Assembly (NCBI GenBank): GCA_050084515.1
Contig: CM114271.1
Span: forward strand, 21,204,001 to 21,268,000
Direction of reading: 5' to 3'
DNA: 64,000 nucleotides
Origin: Blasia pusilla
Taxonomy: Eukaryota; Marchantiophyta; Marchantiopsida; Blasiales
In this document: positions 47,707 through 60,524 of the stretch, piece after piece
Layout of the letters: the number at the start of each line of letters is the position of its first letter
Numbering within the stretch: the first letter of the stretch is position 1
Program-made: the position numbers and the translations under genes
The notes under the pieces: model-generated
Told to the model about the DNA's origin: nothing
Seen by the model: only the letters and a program-made list of their open reading frames with translations
The model's database searches: none

Positions 47707-50700
47707 TCACGCATCGAAAATAAGAAGCTGCTTTGGTGCACTCCCATGCATACCCAAGGACTTCTGCAGAGCCAAGTCAAAGGCAGAAAACGGCACCTTC
47801 TCCATTCTGTGAATCTCAGCAAGGCCTTTCGTTAGACTCTGCGGTAGTCACACCACATGGTAGAGAAGATGGGTAGAGAAGATGACAATACGATTGCAAA
47901 GGGCCAACTCAACGATTAAGATCAACAAGGAGAATCAACAGAGGAGGTCAAAAGGATGAGTGTACTAACGAGTATTTCAGATGTCCATCCCGGGCAAGTT
48001 CAAGCAAATAGTTGGTCATACTGAGGTATTCCGCTTGAGTATGTTTGGTGAGCCACTTATGTAGCCAAAACCCGTTCAGCTGCACATCCTGCAATGGATA
48101 CATCAGAGCAACATACAGCGTTAGAAGTGGTCCTGTATGCAAGTTGCACGCGAGTTTATATAATGGATGAAAGCAAAACCCTAAAATTCTACTCGGAATT
48201 TTAAGGAAGACCTTGAAGATGAGAGCAGAAGTGGACACAGTTATTGGCTTCTTCGCCATTCCCCCGTAGGTCACCATTGTCCCGCCTTCTCTGCGTATGA
48301 CGACACCAAAAGTTAAGGATGCGAGGTACTCCTGAATTTGGAGAGTGAAATTGATGACTGCGGAGACGAAGATTCATGGAATTAAATGGATAGAGATTCA
48401 GACAACCTCACCCAAGAAGCTTCAAAACTGCTGATGCTGCAGATCCACCTACGCAGTTGAGACCCAATCTAGGCCCAGACTTTCCAGCCTTCACCAGTCC
48501 CAAAATTCACTTGAGTTACACGAGAGAACACAAGAATGAGGTTCATTGTGACATAGCAAGTAATCTCAGGGGTTTGTTCCCTTGACTTTCTTGTATCCTT
48601 TAGTCAGTACTGTAGTTCCAACTGAGAATCTCAATGAGGTCTCCGACACTTGGTGATCCACTCAGATACGTTTGAAACTTGGAGGAATGAAAAATAGATA
48701 ATTAGATTGTCCAATTCGAAATCTGATTCACAAGGCCTCATGTCAAACCAACGGAGGAAGTAGCACTTACAAAAAGCTCCTTTCTGTCAATGCTCTCCCA
48801 TTCCACGTCGGTGAAGACGTGTGTCGCACCAAGTAACTTAAGTTGGTTTTTGACATCTTCAACATTGGCCCTACTCACATTCAATGCATGCTCCCATAAC
48901 TCGTCAGAATCTCTTGCATTAGTCATGTTATCATTGAGAGGGTGGTGACAAACAGTTGCGTTAATACATTGCGATGATCTGTGCTTCCTGTTTCTACGTG
49001 AACAAAATTAGGAATTTGTTGAGCTCTCTAACCAATAAAACATGTCGAAAAGGAGCATGACAATCGATAGAGTATCTACAGATGATAAAAATATCTATCC
49101 TCGAACATTCAGGATTTCTTGAGATAGTTGAACAATAAACCATGTCACCGAGAAACATGAGACTGGATATCGTCTATGGTATGAGCGGAGCATCTAACCG
49201 CAAATGACGTTGAGCATCACTAAAACAAAACCTATCAAAAAGAAGTATGAGGGTAGATATAATTAATCTACATACGACTGAAACAACCAGTCATGTTTGA
49301 AAATAGGCTTGTCGCTTGCCCCACAAACTGCAGGGGATTCTATAGACAACATTCCTATTCTTAATGAGAGTCAGGTAAGGAAGTGTCAGTGCAAAGGTAA
49401 GAGTGCCTGGCTCAATTCAAGCATTAGGATCGCAGGGCACGCTATGCTTTCTGTTAAGACAAATGGACATGCAAAAGCATTTATGGTCTGAAGTGGGAGC
49501 AAACAAATAGGAGAGACAGTACCTGTCCCTAATAAGGTTGACAGTCTGCAAACCCCACTTGTGAGCTAGTTGAATGACACATTGTCCAACCAAGCTGGTT
49601 GCTCCATTCTGTACCACCACGTCCCCTGAACCCCAATTCAAACATTCTCCATCAGCTAGAACGCTGCGAGGCAGTTCTTGAATGCTGTGGCAATTGATCA
49701 TGGTGTTATCCAAAATTCCACACGCTTTGGGAAGAATCTTTTCTTGCTGACTCGTGCTTTTGCCTCCAAACTGGTGGACTTATCCCATCTTCAGGAGATT
49801 ATCAAGCCTATTTTAATGACAGAAGCTCCAAAGTAGACAAACCAGCCTCAAGTGTCACGAAATCTTTCAGCATCCGGAATGCTGTGGTAGGGTTGATAGA
49901 AATCGTTGCAGAGTATTCTACAGGTACGTCCTTTGGAACCTTGTACCACACAGCCTCTTTCCCAATAACATATGTAGACCATGTCCCTGCAAGTCAAGAC
50001 AAGGTTAGCAGCTCTTAGACCAATGTTATGCTCTCATTTCCTTGAGACTGGTTCATAAAACCAGGGTAGTCATAGCTGAATGAGAACATAACTTCAGGTG
50101 AGTGTTTGACTTAAAGAGACTTAGAAGTTATGGTGTTCCATTTCCATGCAAAAAGAAATCAGTGAGGTTGAGAAGGCTCGGGAAGTCAAACCAACAGTTG
50201 AATGGGCTGGCACCACCCAATCATTCACTGCCACGCTTCGCACGTCAGGAGCCACAGCTATGACTGAAGCTACACCTTCATTCCCTCCAATGGCAGGGAA
50301 ATCGGAGGGTTTCACTGGGTAGACCCCTGCAAACCAGATTCATTCTAGTGCATCAGTGAGCTGACAAGAGTATTCACCATATATACATGCTATACAAGTC
50401 AGAAACTATCATGGATGGATCTTGCGAGGCCTTTTATTAGAGAACCAAGAATGACAGAACATAGAATTATGCCTCCATGACTCTCCTCTTCAAACTTCCT
50501 CCCATTGTTTTGCTTCGAAGGGATTCCATTTTGAGCCCATAAGAATATCTCCCCCCTACTCCAATCCAGCGTTTTGATTGGCTGAACCCTCTTTTCAAGA
50601 AAAGAATTCCAAGAGTTCTATGGCATGAAAGGGTTCTGTTAAATGTGGAAGTGGGATCCACACTCATTTATGCTCTGAATTACAGACGATTATGAACAGT

Positions 50701-52518
50701 TTCTGTGAGCTGTAGTTTTGAAAGATGAAAACGGATAACTGAAACTTCATAACTGGGCATAAAGACATACGAAAATCCAAATTGGTGCGTGGTCACCCAT
50801 CGTCTTCCTTGGTTACTCACAGGGAATTCGGAATTTGTTTATCGGGATGGCAAGTGGTTGGAATTTCGAGTCTCTTTCATGAGAGGAATGGAGACGAAGA
50901 TGGAGAAAAGCACTCGATAAAGAGGGTGATGGCATGAACACCATCAGATTTCATTTCTGTTTTGTTCGTGTACCAACTCTCTTGTCTACTCGTCTGCTGA
51001 TGAGCCCAGAACTCTATCAATTGGCTCATGAACTATGAGAGGAGCCACTTGCCCCCTATCAATACTTGAAACGGAACGACACCAGTTAGAAAATACCTTC
51101 AATTTTGTTGATGTCAGATGGATTGATTGGTGCCGCCAACATCTTGACACATACTTCCCCGTCCTGAAGTTTCCTCCCAGGTATTTCCATGGATCTGCTC
51201 AGAAACAACCAGATATGGAAACCTTACCAGCCAGAGCAAGTTGTGACCAAGGCAGCGACACTCTATCCGTGACCTGTCCTGTCTGTTGTACTTTCAAATC
51301 CTAGCCAGAAGACCTGCTGGAGGACGGGGCTGCACTACTAGGTATAAAAATTTCTTTGAATAAGATGGCTAATTTCCAAGGACCATGATTGACATGGAGC
51401 GGCAGCTGTGTTCTTCACCTACAGCAAACTGTCAGCTACTTGAAACGGTTCAGAGAAACGAATGAAATTGTGATGTTATCACGGTAAGATTCACTTCTAC
51501 ATATGAAACCTTTCTCTGATAGCCACTTGCCGACGAACATGACGGAAAGTGCACGTACAACCCATTACTGGCTGGAGAAAACTGTCACTTCGTTCAAAGA
51601 CTTTTCTCCAACTAAGTGTGGTATGCAAGCCACAAATGTAGCTGGATGAGAAATGCACTATTATCTATGAAATATTTCTATGACGATCACTTTCCAATCA
51701 ACAGTACAGAAATTACACCTCTGCCTGTGTACTTTTACCTTTAAAAAACTAGCAGCTACTCGAAACAGTCAAAGAAACTCATAAAAACCTGATGCACACG
51801 TCTTCTTCATCGAATGTAGTGGTTGGAATAATGCAGGTGTGGTATTGGGTGACAGAGACATGGGGAGCAGTCTGGAGAGATTCACAGTCAGATGACGTTC
51901 GAATGGTTCCCAAAACAAGCGTATGAAGTGGAAACTAGTCCAACAGTCCGTCCATAGCCAGAGATAGCTTAACAAAAGTGGGTAAGAATTGGAATACAAT
52001 CGGAAATCCAGATTAGCCATGAGAATGAACAAATGAATAGAGGAACACACAAATTGTGAGTTATTGAACGAACGAACAAATGAATAAATGCGAGTATGAC
52101 ATGGTAGGAAAGATCCAGGCTCGCAATGAGGAAGTAGGGGTTCTTAACGTGAGCATCGACTTTCCATTCCATCCGGACCACTCCACCGATGCGCAATTCA
52201 AACTTTCCATAGAGACCATTCACTGTAGCATTCCAACACGCAATGGAGAGCCATCGATCCGCATTAATCCCCATCTCTATGAGCTACGAGCTAATAAAAT
52301 ACAGCTGAGGAATAAAGGACTGACTTGAGAACGCGATCCGGAGCTCCATGAGAGTCGTAAACAAAAGCCTGTGCTGAAGGGGAGTGGAAGGCCGACGACG
52401 AATAGGAGCGAGTCGAGAAGTGGAGAGAGTGTGGGAAACGATGGAGATCACTGGATCTTCTGCGCACCACATGGAGCAGCATTCGGCTCAAGGAAGAAGA
52501 AGAAATAGCAGTAGCCAT
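47707..52518 (-). CDS. MECR: mitochondrial enoyl-[acyl-carrier-protein] reductase (MECR/ETR1 family), 11 exons
   Basis: Exons (minus strand): 52518-52321, 52202-52149, 51163-51097, 50326-50192, 49986-49843, 49625-49523, 48870-48771, 48488-48412, 48290-48212, 48088-47970, 47806-47707. The phases agree and give 391 residues plus TGA, near the family's 370-390. The Arg/Ser-rich start (M-A-T-A-I-S-S-S-S, then H-F-S-T-R-S-Y-S-S-S) looks like a mitochondrial targeting peptide. Zinc-free MDR reductase marks follow: VKMLAAPINPSDIN; G-G-N-E-G-V; VVQNGATSLVGQ (nucleotide-binding loop); NLIRDR (NADPH phosphate region); LNCVGG; GGTMVTYGGM. The enzyme performs the last reduction of mitochondrial type II fatty-acid synthesis (trans-2-enoyl-ACP to acyl-ACP with NADPH), which supplies lipoate precursors. 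The start ATG has a strong 'accATGGCt' context. The exon 1/2 junction is uncertain: it uses weak sites (donor GTCCTT, acceptor GGAAAG) and adds residues not typical of the family. Confidence 0.9.
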
Positions 52519-52839
52519 GGTTGGTGCTGTCGATCTCGATCGCAACAAGCCCTGAAGCAGCCCCGCAATCTGATGATTCTTCAAGAGAAGAAGTCCACGA
52601 GCCCCGAACTCCAAATGGAATATTTTCTGTTCTGGTCAACTCACCTCTAAGAAAGCAAGCACACACCCCTGTCAATGTATACTTTGCGCGATACTATAGC
52701 TTTAGCTCGGATTCTGTGCTGCCAGAAATGACTCTCTGACAGGCACATCCGCCTCCTGCAATAGTGCCCTACTCCTTCAGTGTTCTCCCATCTGCTTTTA
52801 TGAAGGTTTCGCTGCTTTACTCCTTCGGTATCAGTCTTG

Positions 52840-53500
52840 TGTTTTATAGAGCTCGGGTTCTATACCGAAGAGTGGGACTCTGGTGGATGCGAGCTTATGT
52901 TCCAGGGGAGAAGAAGCAATTCAGTTGACGAAGCCTAGTTGGTGTTTTCCAACTTGGGCACTTAGTGAGAAGAAACTCCAGTAGGCACTGCCAGAAATGA
53001 CTCCCTAGGACCCAAGCCACAGCACCGAAGTTTGGCGTGTGCGAGCTTGGGTTTCTGGGGAGAACAAACAATTCAATAGAGGAAGTCTGGTGTGTATAAG
53101 CTGAGATTCCAGGATAGAAGAATGAATTCGATAAGCGGAGTCTGGTGTATGCGAGCTTGGGTTCAGGGAAGAATCAACACTTCAATGCGAGAGATCTGGT
53201 TGGTATGTGCGAGCTTGAGTTCCAGGTGAGAACTTGCCCAACAGGCGATGGTTCCAGGAGGTAAGACACAACCCAATAGACGAAGTATGCTTGGTGTGTT
53301 TGCGCTTAATCGAGTTCCGGGAGAGAGGAAAATGTCAGATTGGCGATAAGTCTCATGTGTTGGAGCGTGGTTTCCAGGAGAGAAGAAAGAAGTAGAACGT
53401 AAGAAGTTTGGTGTTTAAGAAAATTGGGTTCTCCATGCCAAGAGCAGCAACAATTCACCGGGAGGAAAGGTGAAACCATCCATAAATAAATAGAGGGTGA
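52840..53500. repeat. degenerate minisatellite, about 55-bp unit
   Basis: Recurring 'gtgtgcgagcttgggttccagg.gagaa.aa..aattcaata' and 'gaagtctggtg' near 52,888, 53,040, 53,096, 53,150, 53,207 and 53,355; weaker traces reach about 53,850. It lies just upstream of MECR and is unrelated in sequence to the 46.1-47.6 kb array. Confidence 0.7.
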
Positions 53501-56383
53501 GAAAATCCCATCAAGTAAAAACCATGGGGACCCGAAGGGGATAAGTCAAGTACGAACAAGCCAAGTTTCCAGGAGAGAGAAGGAACAATCTACTAAGCCC
53601 ATCAAGGATGGAGAAAGCCAACGAATAGTCTAGAGATCCACTGGGAACAGATCCAATCAGCCAGGAGGGAAAATAAAACGACCTTTGCCAGACTTACTTG
53701 GTTCTAGGAAAGTAGAGACCATCCAATGAAACTTGGAAACTTGGGAAAAAGCCCATTGAAAAAGACTTTCGGTTCAGCAGTCTGCTGTGTTAGTACCAGC
53801 TTGTGTTATGGGAGAGGGAGAAAAGAGAACTTGCATGAAAATATTGATGGGCGAAGCTCATGAACAAAGAAAAAGTTAAAGCTGGGGAGAGCTTAACAAG
53901 ACTGGTGAGGAGAGGGTATAGTAGAAGTGGAGGCAAAGCACGCACTCAAAGTTCACTCATACCCTCCCCTCTATGCTCCAACAGGCTTGGCGCTGTGCAG
54001 CTGAAAGCATTTCGGGGTATGATGTCGCCTTCCTCACAAACCTCAAAGGTTGGCGTGAGAACTGAATTTGCAAGAAAGCCACTGGAAGATAGACGTGACA
54101 TTGCCAAGGTGCAGTGGCAGGGGGAGCTGGAAGCACTTGCCCCACAACGATAGCCTAAGGTGTTGTGGAGACCGCTTGCACAGGATGCGTAGAATGCAGT
54201 GAAGCTGGCCAGATCTTCGACATAAAATATTCAAGAAATTGTGAGTTCCACAAAGCTGCGCTCCCTCCTCTACACTGAGTGTTAGTGGGGATCGTTTGGA
54301 CGTGAAGGGGCCCGTGAAGCTAGCTAGCCAAGATATTGTTACTTCGACAACGCTCCCTGGAGAACGTGAACTTTGGGAGCAAGAGGGCAAATCCTTTGCA
54401 CATATATTGTCTTAAGTATGGCAACCAAACCTGAAGACCTTTCTCCCTTGAATGTTTACCAAGACATTATTCCCTTTTGAACCAGTATGCGCCTTATGTT
54501 TGGACGCACTAAACACTAATACAGTTTGGAATAACACGGCGAGGAATAACAGTCTCTTCTCTGTTAATATATTAACACTGACATGGTGGACATTAACACA
54601 GAGAAATTATTGGGAAAGTTCATATTCACCGTTAGAAATTTCATATCCTAGGGTTGAGATCCCTCGAAAAAAACTTGCATTCTACAGGTTCTGTACTCAG
54701 AGTCAAGTATTGTCGGGGCAGTAACTACTTTATGTCGAGACGAGAGAGCATAACTCAAAGCATCCGAGATAACTTATTTGACATTACAGCCATGGTATAC
54801 TTCCAAAATAATCCAAATTTTCACTCATGCATGTAGAGTTCATTTACTCTTACAAACATTTTCAATTTTTTGAAAATAGCTTAAAGTTTTCTCGTTCTCT
54901 TTTTTTCTTTTTTCTTTTTTCGTTTTTAGATTCTGCAGTGGTCGTAAAGAGGATCATGAAAGTGATCAGACGCATGACAATTGTGCCATGCAACCGATCA
55001 CTTTATGTTGTTGTGTAAGGGAGAGTGATCGGTTGCATGACCACTATGAGTTCATGCGACCGATCACTTTCACTAGTAAACCTCTATGATTGAAAGTGTG
55101 TGACTTGATAAGAAGATGAGTAGAAGTAGAATGTTGCAATAAGAACTATTTGGAATAACAACCCTGTACATGAGCAAAGGGAGCACAAGTATTACTAAAG
55201 CCACCATGACGCAAAAGTGTCTAAGAGAGCATACCTCCCTTTTGCATTCTTCTATTGGGATCCAAAATACATGAGCATGATAAATGTGGGGTTTGTCGTA
55301 GACTTTGGAACCACAACTTATGTGAACCAGAAGAATGTAGAGAGGAACTTTTCATGTTCCTTGTGATGGTCAAAGATGGATTTCAAAGCTACATTGTAGA
55401 CCTAGGATTTTACTATTGGAGCAACACTCTTTTGGAAGAACAAAGTGTGTATACACTAAACTTGGATAAGCAGGAAATAGAGAACAACCTTGCGGTTTTG
55501 GAATATGGCTTCACGCCTTTGTAATCGACTATCGCCCAACTATTTTTCATGAAGTGAATGCTCACTCCAAGAAGTTGATAGGGAATACTCTTCCAAGTTT
55601 CCAACTCAAGGTTGTTCTAGGAAGGTCAATCTCAAACAACTAGCCCACAATAAAAAAGATGTAGGTTATCATGAGTGAGGAAATCCAAAACACTATGTGT
55701 GTCAAACATGAAACCTAAGTCAATGCCATCAATCAATATCAAAACTCCAATGACTTCAAGGGAAGTTATGCCAAAGGAATTTCAATGGTAGGGCAGAGAC
55801 AAGAGACATGAACAGATACCACATTTGCCATTGAAAACAAGTACAAAAGTCAGTGGGTATATCCAATGACAATTTGTTGGATATTAAGTGTTTCATCTAT
55901 CGTGAAGATGATCGAACAGGTAGGATTCACATAATCAAAGAGATTGATCAACTCCACATGGCCATGGAGAATGCATGTGAAAGAATTGCTTCTTGACAAT
56001 CCTCATGCCCTCACCATGCTATTTTGTGTTATTCCAGTTATTGTGCTTTAAGGTAACAATGGGATCTTTCTAAACCACACGCATTCAAGTATCATTTATT
56101 TGGAAGAAACCATGCTACATGGGCAAAGAGAGACCTTTACAATACCTACAGAAAGGCAAAATGGTCTTGTTGGAAATGTTGGGTCTATGAAAGTCTTCCA
56201 AATGAGGAGAAGAAAACCCTAGCTTGACAAAGAGAAAAAGAAAAACATGAAAACAATAGAGAGGATAACAACTTTTCATGAGCTCTTTATTAAATGTTAA
56301 GAAGTCCGATCTCCTCAATTGAGGGATGAATGCAAGAGGGAGCGCAGATTGGCCAATCGATTGGATTCTTGGAGACATAAAGA
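53501..56383. other. spacer, no gene recognised
   Basis: Short frames only. The Cys-containing frame at 55,255-55,524 (89 codons) has no recognisable domain. A foldback structure lies at 54,958-55,071, with a T-rich run just before it. Confidence 0.35.
54958..55071. repeat. double foldback with 'gatcggt.gcatg' arms
   Basis: The outer arms 54,958-54,977 and 55,051-55,071 pair with one or two mismatches ('gaaagtgatcagacgcatga' against its complement). The inner segments 'gccatgcaaccgatcact' and 'agtgatcggttgcatgac' also pair. The same word therefore appears four times in alternating orientation, like a small foldback element. Confidence 0.75.
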
Positions 56384-56860
56384 GTTGTCACGTCTTTTAG
56401 GATAGATCGGTGAGATCTAGTAGAGTACCTTCGCGAGTAGTGGAGAACAGGCTCAGGAGGTCGAGGATGATCTGTTGAGGCCTCGGAAAACGTGAGAGGT
56501 TTCCCCTTTGTTTCGGCTCATGTGGAGCCATATTGAGGAACTTACTATTTTGGGTAAATACCATCTTGAATATATGGTCGAATTTCTATTTTGCGACGTG
56601 GCCCTTGACCTCCTACATCAGGTCAAGAGCCAAGGAGGTGACTTAGGAGCATAGGTTACCATGGAGAGAGCTTGGGAGAGGGAGGGGGTATACCTCAAGG
56701 AGAGAGAGCTTGAGAGCTCATTCTCTCTTTGTTGAACCTCTTGGCACGAGGCGGCGGAGCTATGGTCCCTTGCCTTGTGAGTGTAATCCAAGTCTCTCAT
56801 TAGGAGAGTGGGTTTGGTTTGACATTGAGAGAGACATGTGAGAGCTATGGTGTTGTGAGA
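56384..56860 (+). repeat. gypsy copy 2 left LTR (homologous part)
   Basis: Begins 'tgtcacgtcttttaggatag', matching both LTRs of copy 1. Further similarity to copy 1 ('tgcacgttgt..aagaaa.ggtg.gc.attt') continues to about 57,350, which may be leader or LTR. Confidence 0.75.
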
Positions 56861-58365
56861 GAGATTTGACCTTATTTTACAAAGAGAGGATGAGAGGGTG
56901 AGAGAGCTTCAATGGAGGAGCTCGGTGGTTACTCACTGTTGGTGCAGGTTGGGGACCGTATTCCCCATTGAGCGGCTCATGGGAGTGCTCACCGGAGCAA
57001 GCACTACTTGTTTTACTGTTTTCCATTGTCGATTTTTTGTGTGGAAGAGTGGCGCGCGGAAGCGCTTCCCAAATTTCTTTAGAGATGAAGTTTGGGCACG
57101 GATTTCCCCATTCCAATGCTTCGGGAGCACCAAGTAGCATGTTGGTTTGTGATTTTACAGGTCTGAAGTTTTGACTAGAAGAAATTAGAGTAGAAGCGCT
57201 ACCAATTTTGTCTTATGAGTGCAGATTTGAAGGGCTGTTGATAGTCCCGTCAATTTTTGTCGAAAACTCGAATGAAAAATAAATAAAAAAACTAGCGTCG
57301 TAGATCTCAAAGTTGTGCACGTTGTGGAAGAAATGGTGCGCGATTTTGAGCTATGAGCAAAAATTTATGGTTGATCTTGAAAAATTGCCATTGCTAGGCA
57401 ATTTTTAGGGTAAAATTGTTCAAACCCTAAACTAGCCGCCGTGCCGGCGGCAACCGTCGCCATCAACGGTCAACTGTCACCATCGACGGTCCATCGTCGC
57501 CTTCCACCGTCCGCCGTTGGTTGCCATTGTTGCCGTTACGGAGTGGACGGTCTTCCACGACGACCGTTGATTCTTTGACTTGAGCCGCCACCACGTACTT
57601 TGTTGTGGCCGCCATCGTCATCGTAGTTTCGTCATCAACCAATGATGGCAAGTGACCTCAGGTTGATGGTGTTTGAGTTTTCATTTCATTCTGCTATGTT
57701 GTGATTGGTAGCCGCTCGACGATGATCGAGTACCGTGCCGTGACGCCCGTAGCCGCAACGCGCCGCCGATTGCCGCGTCGTGCCGCTTGTGGTCGCGCTG
57801 CACCGTCTTGATCGTGGAGCCGCTCCTTCACTAAGGTGTAGAGCATGTGTATTTGATTGAGAAGGGCAAGCCGTGGAGTGCCGCATCCCATTTTTGAGTG
57901 CCGTAACATTTTATAGCCATTCTGTGCCGCCAATGCCGCACCGTACCGTTGGATCCGCACTGCATAATGAGGAGATTGAGCATCATCAATACGAGAGGGG
58001 TACGACTTGCTGATTGGAGGATTTTGTCGTCACAACCGAGTTGGGGTCAAGGTTTGCAGTTGCTAAGAAGCAATTGACATTTGTTCAGGTTACCCATTCT
58101 GGTCTTTTGCGTGTACGTGTTAGGGAATTCCGGATATTGGGTAGTTATTTGGGATATTGGGTTTCGTGCAGATACTAAGAGCATCGTTGATGTATGGGTT
58201 TAGGGGACATAGACCTATGTGGGGTGTCCAGAGTTGAGGGTATGTGTTGTTCATGAGATGATAGGACAGTAGTTGATTTGCCGCACCACGCTGCTTGTTG
58301 CCACACAACACACATCTTAGTGAGAGAGAGAGAGATTGAGTGCCGCATGTTAGTTTGAGTGATTG
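56861..58365 (+). other. gypsy copy 2 leader region
   Basis: Non-coding leader with 'gccg'-rich blocks (57,430-57,960). The part at 57,700-57,960 matches 15,040-15,300 of copy 1. Confidence 0.55.
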
Positions 58366-59130
58366 AGTGATTACTTGCGAGGTTGAGAGTGATCGCGTCA
58401 AAGGGGCACGAGGGTCATCACGACATCATTTTGGGACTTTAAGAGGCGAGGTGATGGACCTAAGAGTAGCTCTAGAGGTTTTACGCGGAGTGGCGCGAGG
58501 TTTCGAGGATCTCCACCTGAGGGACCGCCTCGACCTCCTTCTGTGTCATCTTCAGACGAGGGAAAGAGTGTAGAGGAGAGTGTTAGTGCATCACCGCACA
58601 CAATAAGTGGTCCTACGGCTTGGGAGTACGAGATGGACGACCGGGGTAGAGGACCGCATAGGTTTATGGGTGCTATAGGCATTATAGAGTTACACGGCTT
58701 CATTGCGGAGTCTAGGAGTTGGTGTGACTCACAGCGGGCTAAGAAATCTAGAGAGTTCAGCCCGTTTACAACATGGAATGGTATGTTCCACCACCTAGAG
58801 GGGGCATCCATGGACAATTACCATGAGTTCTTCCACAGATATGCCTAGGAGATTGAGGCATGACGACTCTACTATGACCCACATCATGTGTCATGGACGA
58901 AGCCGTTCCTAGATGAGGAGGAGGAGTCATGAGAGGCTACTTCCTCTTCCACTAGTGATATTTTAGGAGGAGTAACTTGCATTGGAGCAGTTGCACTCTC
59001 TACTCGGGTTTGTCCTAGGTTCAACCCCTTGGTTGAGTTCTTTGTTGAGTTGTGGACGAGCTACCAAGGGGTACGGACCGAGAAGTTGCGGAGCATCCAC
59101 GACTTCCAAAGGCGCCCGGTTGAGAGTTTA
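58366..59130 (+). pseudogene. gypsy copy 2 gag
   Basis: A Pro/Arg-rich lead is followed by capsid-type sequence: H-R-F-M-G-A-I, I-E-L-H-G-F-I-A, S-R-S-W-C-D-S-Q, S-P-F-T-T-W-N-G-M-F, and D-N-Y-H-E-F-F-H-R-Y-A followed by TAG where CAG is expected. It continues past two TGA codons to F-N-P-L-V-E-F. Clearly homologous to 16.2-16.8 kb. Confidence 0.75.
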
Positions 59131-59775
59131 GGGTTTAGACGGTTGCAGTTACATGGGATGAAGCTACATCCAGGCAAGTGCAAGTTCTTCTACGAGTAGA
59201 TTGAGTACCTCGGTCATACAATATACCCAGGGGGCCTTGGTGTGCAGCAAACGAAGCTAGAGGCTATTTCACGCATTCCACACCCTACACATTTGAGTTG
59301 AGTTCGTGCATTCATGGGATTAGCGAACTTCTATTGACAATACGTCGAGGGTTTCAATTCGATTGTGAAGCCGCTAACCTTGCTGACCAAGGTGGATCAA
59401 GAGTGGCACTGGGGGAATGAGCATGAGAGAGCATTTCAGCTCCTCAAGGACAGATTGACGTCCGCGCCCATATTGAGGAGACCGATCAGGGGGCGTCTTT
59501 TCCAGTTGCATACCGATTGAAGCATGTTGGGGCTTGCCGCCGTGTTCACCCAGCATGACGATGATGGTAGAGAGTTTGTGGTGGCTTACGCTAGTCCCTC
59601 AAACAACACTATAGAGGCGAAGTATAGCTCGTAAGAGGATGAGTGCTTGGCTGCAATGTGGGTTGTCGCATATTTTAGGTGTTATCTATTCGGCAACCCC
59701 TTTACCATCATTACCGATCATCAACCACTTAATATTGAAGATTGAGTTACAGTCAAGCTCATGAGACACATGAAT
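59131..59775 (+). pseudogene. gypsy copy 2 RT end and RNase H
   Basis: The RT tail (G-K-C-K-F-F, then E-Y-L-G-H) leads to R-A-F-M-G-L-A-N-F-Y, F-N-S-I-V-K-P-L and F-Q-L-L-K-D. RNase H follows with L-H-T-D, A-V-F-T-Q, E-D-E-C-L-A-A-M-W and I-T-D-H-Q-P-L. Gag joins directly to the RT tail, so protease, any methyltransferase and most of RT were deleted. RNase H would remove the RNA template during cDNA synthesis. Confidence 0.8.
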
Positions 59776-60043
59776 TGCTATATTTGGTACTCACACAAAG
59801 TAGGGAAGTTTAATCTTGGTTAGTCACTTAAGCACGATTATCTTAACTATGGTTAGTTAATCACAGTTAGTCTAACTCGAGACTATGGTTAAGGTAAGGG
59901 TTAGGTTTGCTTGTACATACCCTATATAATTAAGAAGAGGACCAGCCTCCACTCATTCTCTCATTGAAAATTTTGTTCTCCATGGTGGTGTGGGTGTGTG
60001 AGAGCCGTTTTCCACCAGTTATGGTTGTTTAGCAGTTTTCCAC
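59776..60043 (+). repeat. copia left LTR (approximate start)
   Basis: It ends 'cca(ca)' directly before the primer-binding site. The start is estimated from the loss of gypsy RNase H sequence. A promoter-like 'tatataatt' lies at about 59,932. Confidence 0.55.
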
Positions 60044-60044
60044 A

Positions 60045-60056
60045 TGGTATCAGAGC
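60045..60056 (+). promoter_or_regulatory. copia primer-binding site (initiator tRNA-Met)
   Basis: TGGTATCAGAGC, the standard plant copia primer-binding site complementary to the 3' end of initiator tRNA-Met. It fixes the end of the left LTR. Confidence 0.92.
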
Positions 60057-60524
60057 GATAGGAGAACATCACTTGAAATTCATGGTGTTTGAGGAGAGAA
60101 GAGAGGCAAGAGAAGGCGCAATTTCAGTTTGGGAGAAGGAAGTTTTCTTCAGAGCTCAGTGGGTGCAGATTTCAGGTGGAGCTTTGACGGTGATAAAACT
60201 TTGGAGGCGTTTTTAAAGGCTTTCTCGGTCGATTTAGCCGTCTGGTTCCGCAGCGGCTAGAGCCGTCAAGAGCTTTCCAACACATCCAAATTTGCTTGAT
60301 TCTGACATTCTGAGCTCCTGCAGTAGCAATTTGAGTGTATGAAAGTGCAATTAGTGAAGAAAAGTTGTCCAGTTTGCTCCCTACACGCCAATTTCAACTA
60401 GTTCTTTCATATAGTTGATCAATTTTGGCAAATTTCAGGTCGATTTCTATGTAGGAGTGGTCTATGCTTCAATTGGAGCAGTAAAAAGCCTAAAATTATA
60501 TTTTTGTGAGTGAAATCGTTCATC

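Larger units (their letters stand above)
56384..59775 (+). mobile_element. Ty3/gypsy retrotransposon, copy 2 (left part)
   Basis: LTR from about 56,384, long leader, gag (58.4-59.1 kb), then a deletion junction into the RT end plus RNase H (59.13-59.75 kb). It is the same family as 13.8-23.3 kb and less decayed. The element is cut at about 59.78 kb by a copia element; its 3' part (integrase, PHD, right LTR) is not in the window. Confidence 0.8.

Noticed and set aside
55255-55524. Cys-containing frame as a zinc-finger gene
   Set aside because: No regular zinc spacing and no flanking gene structure.
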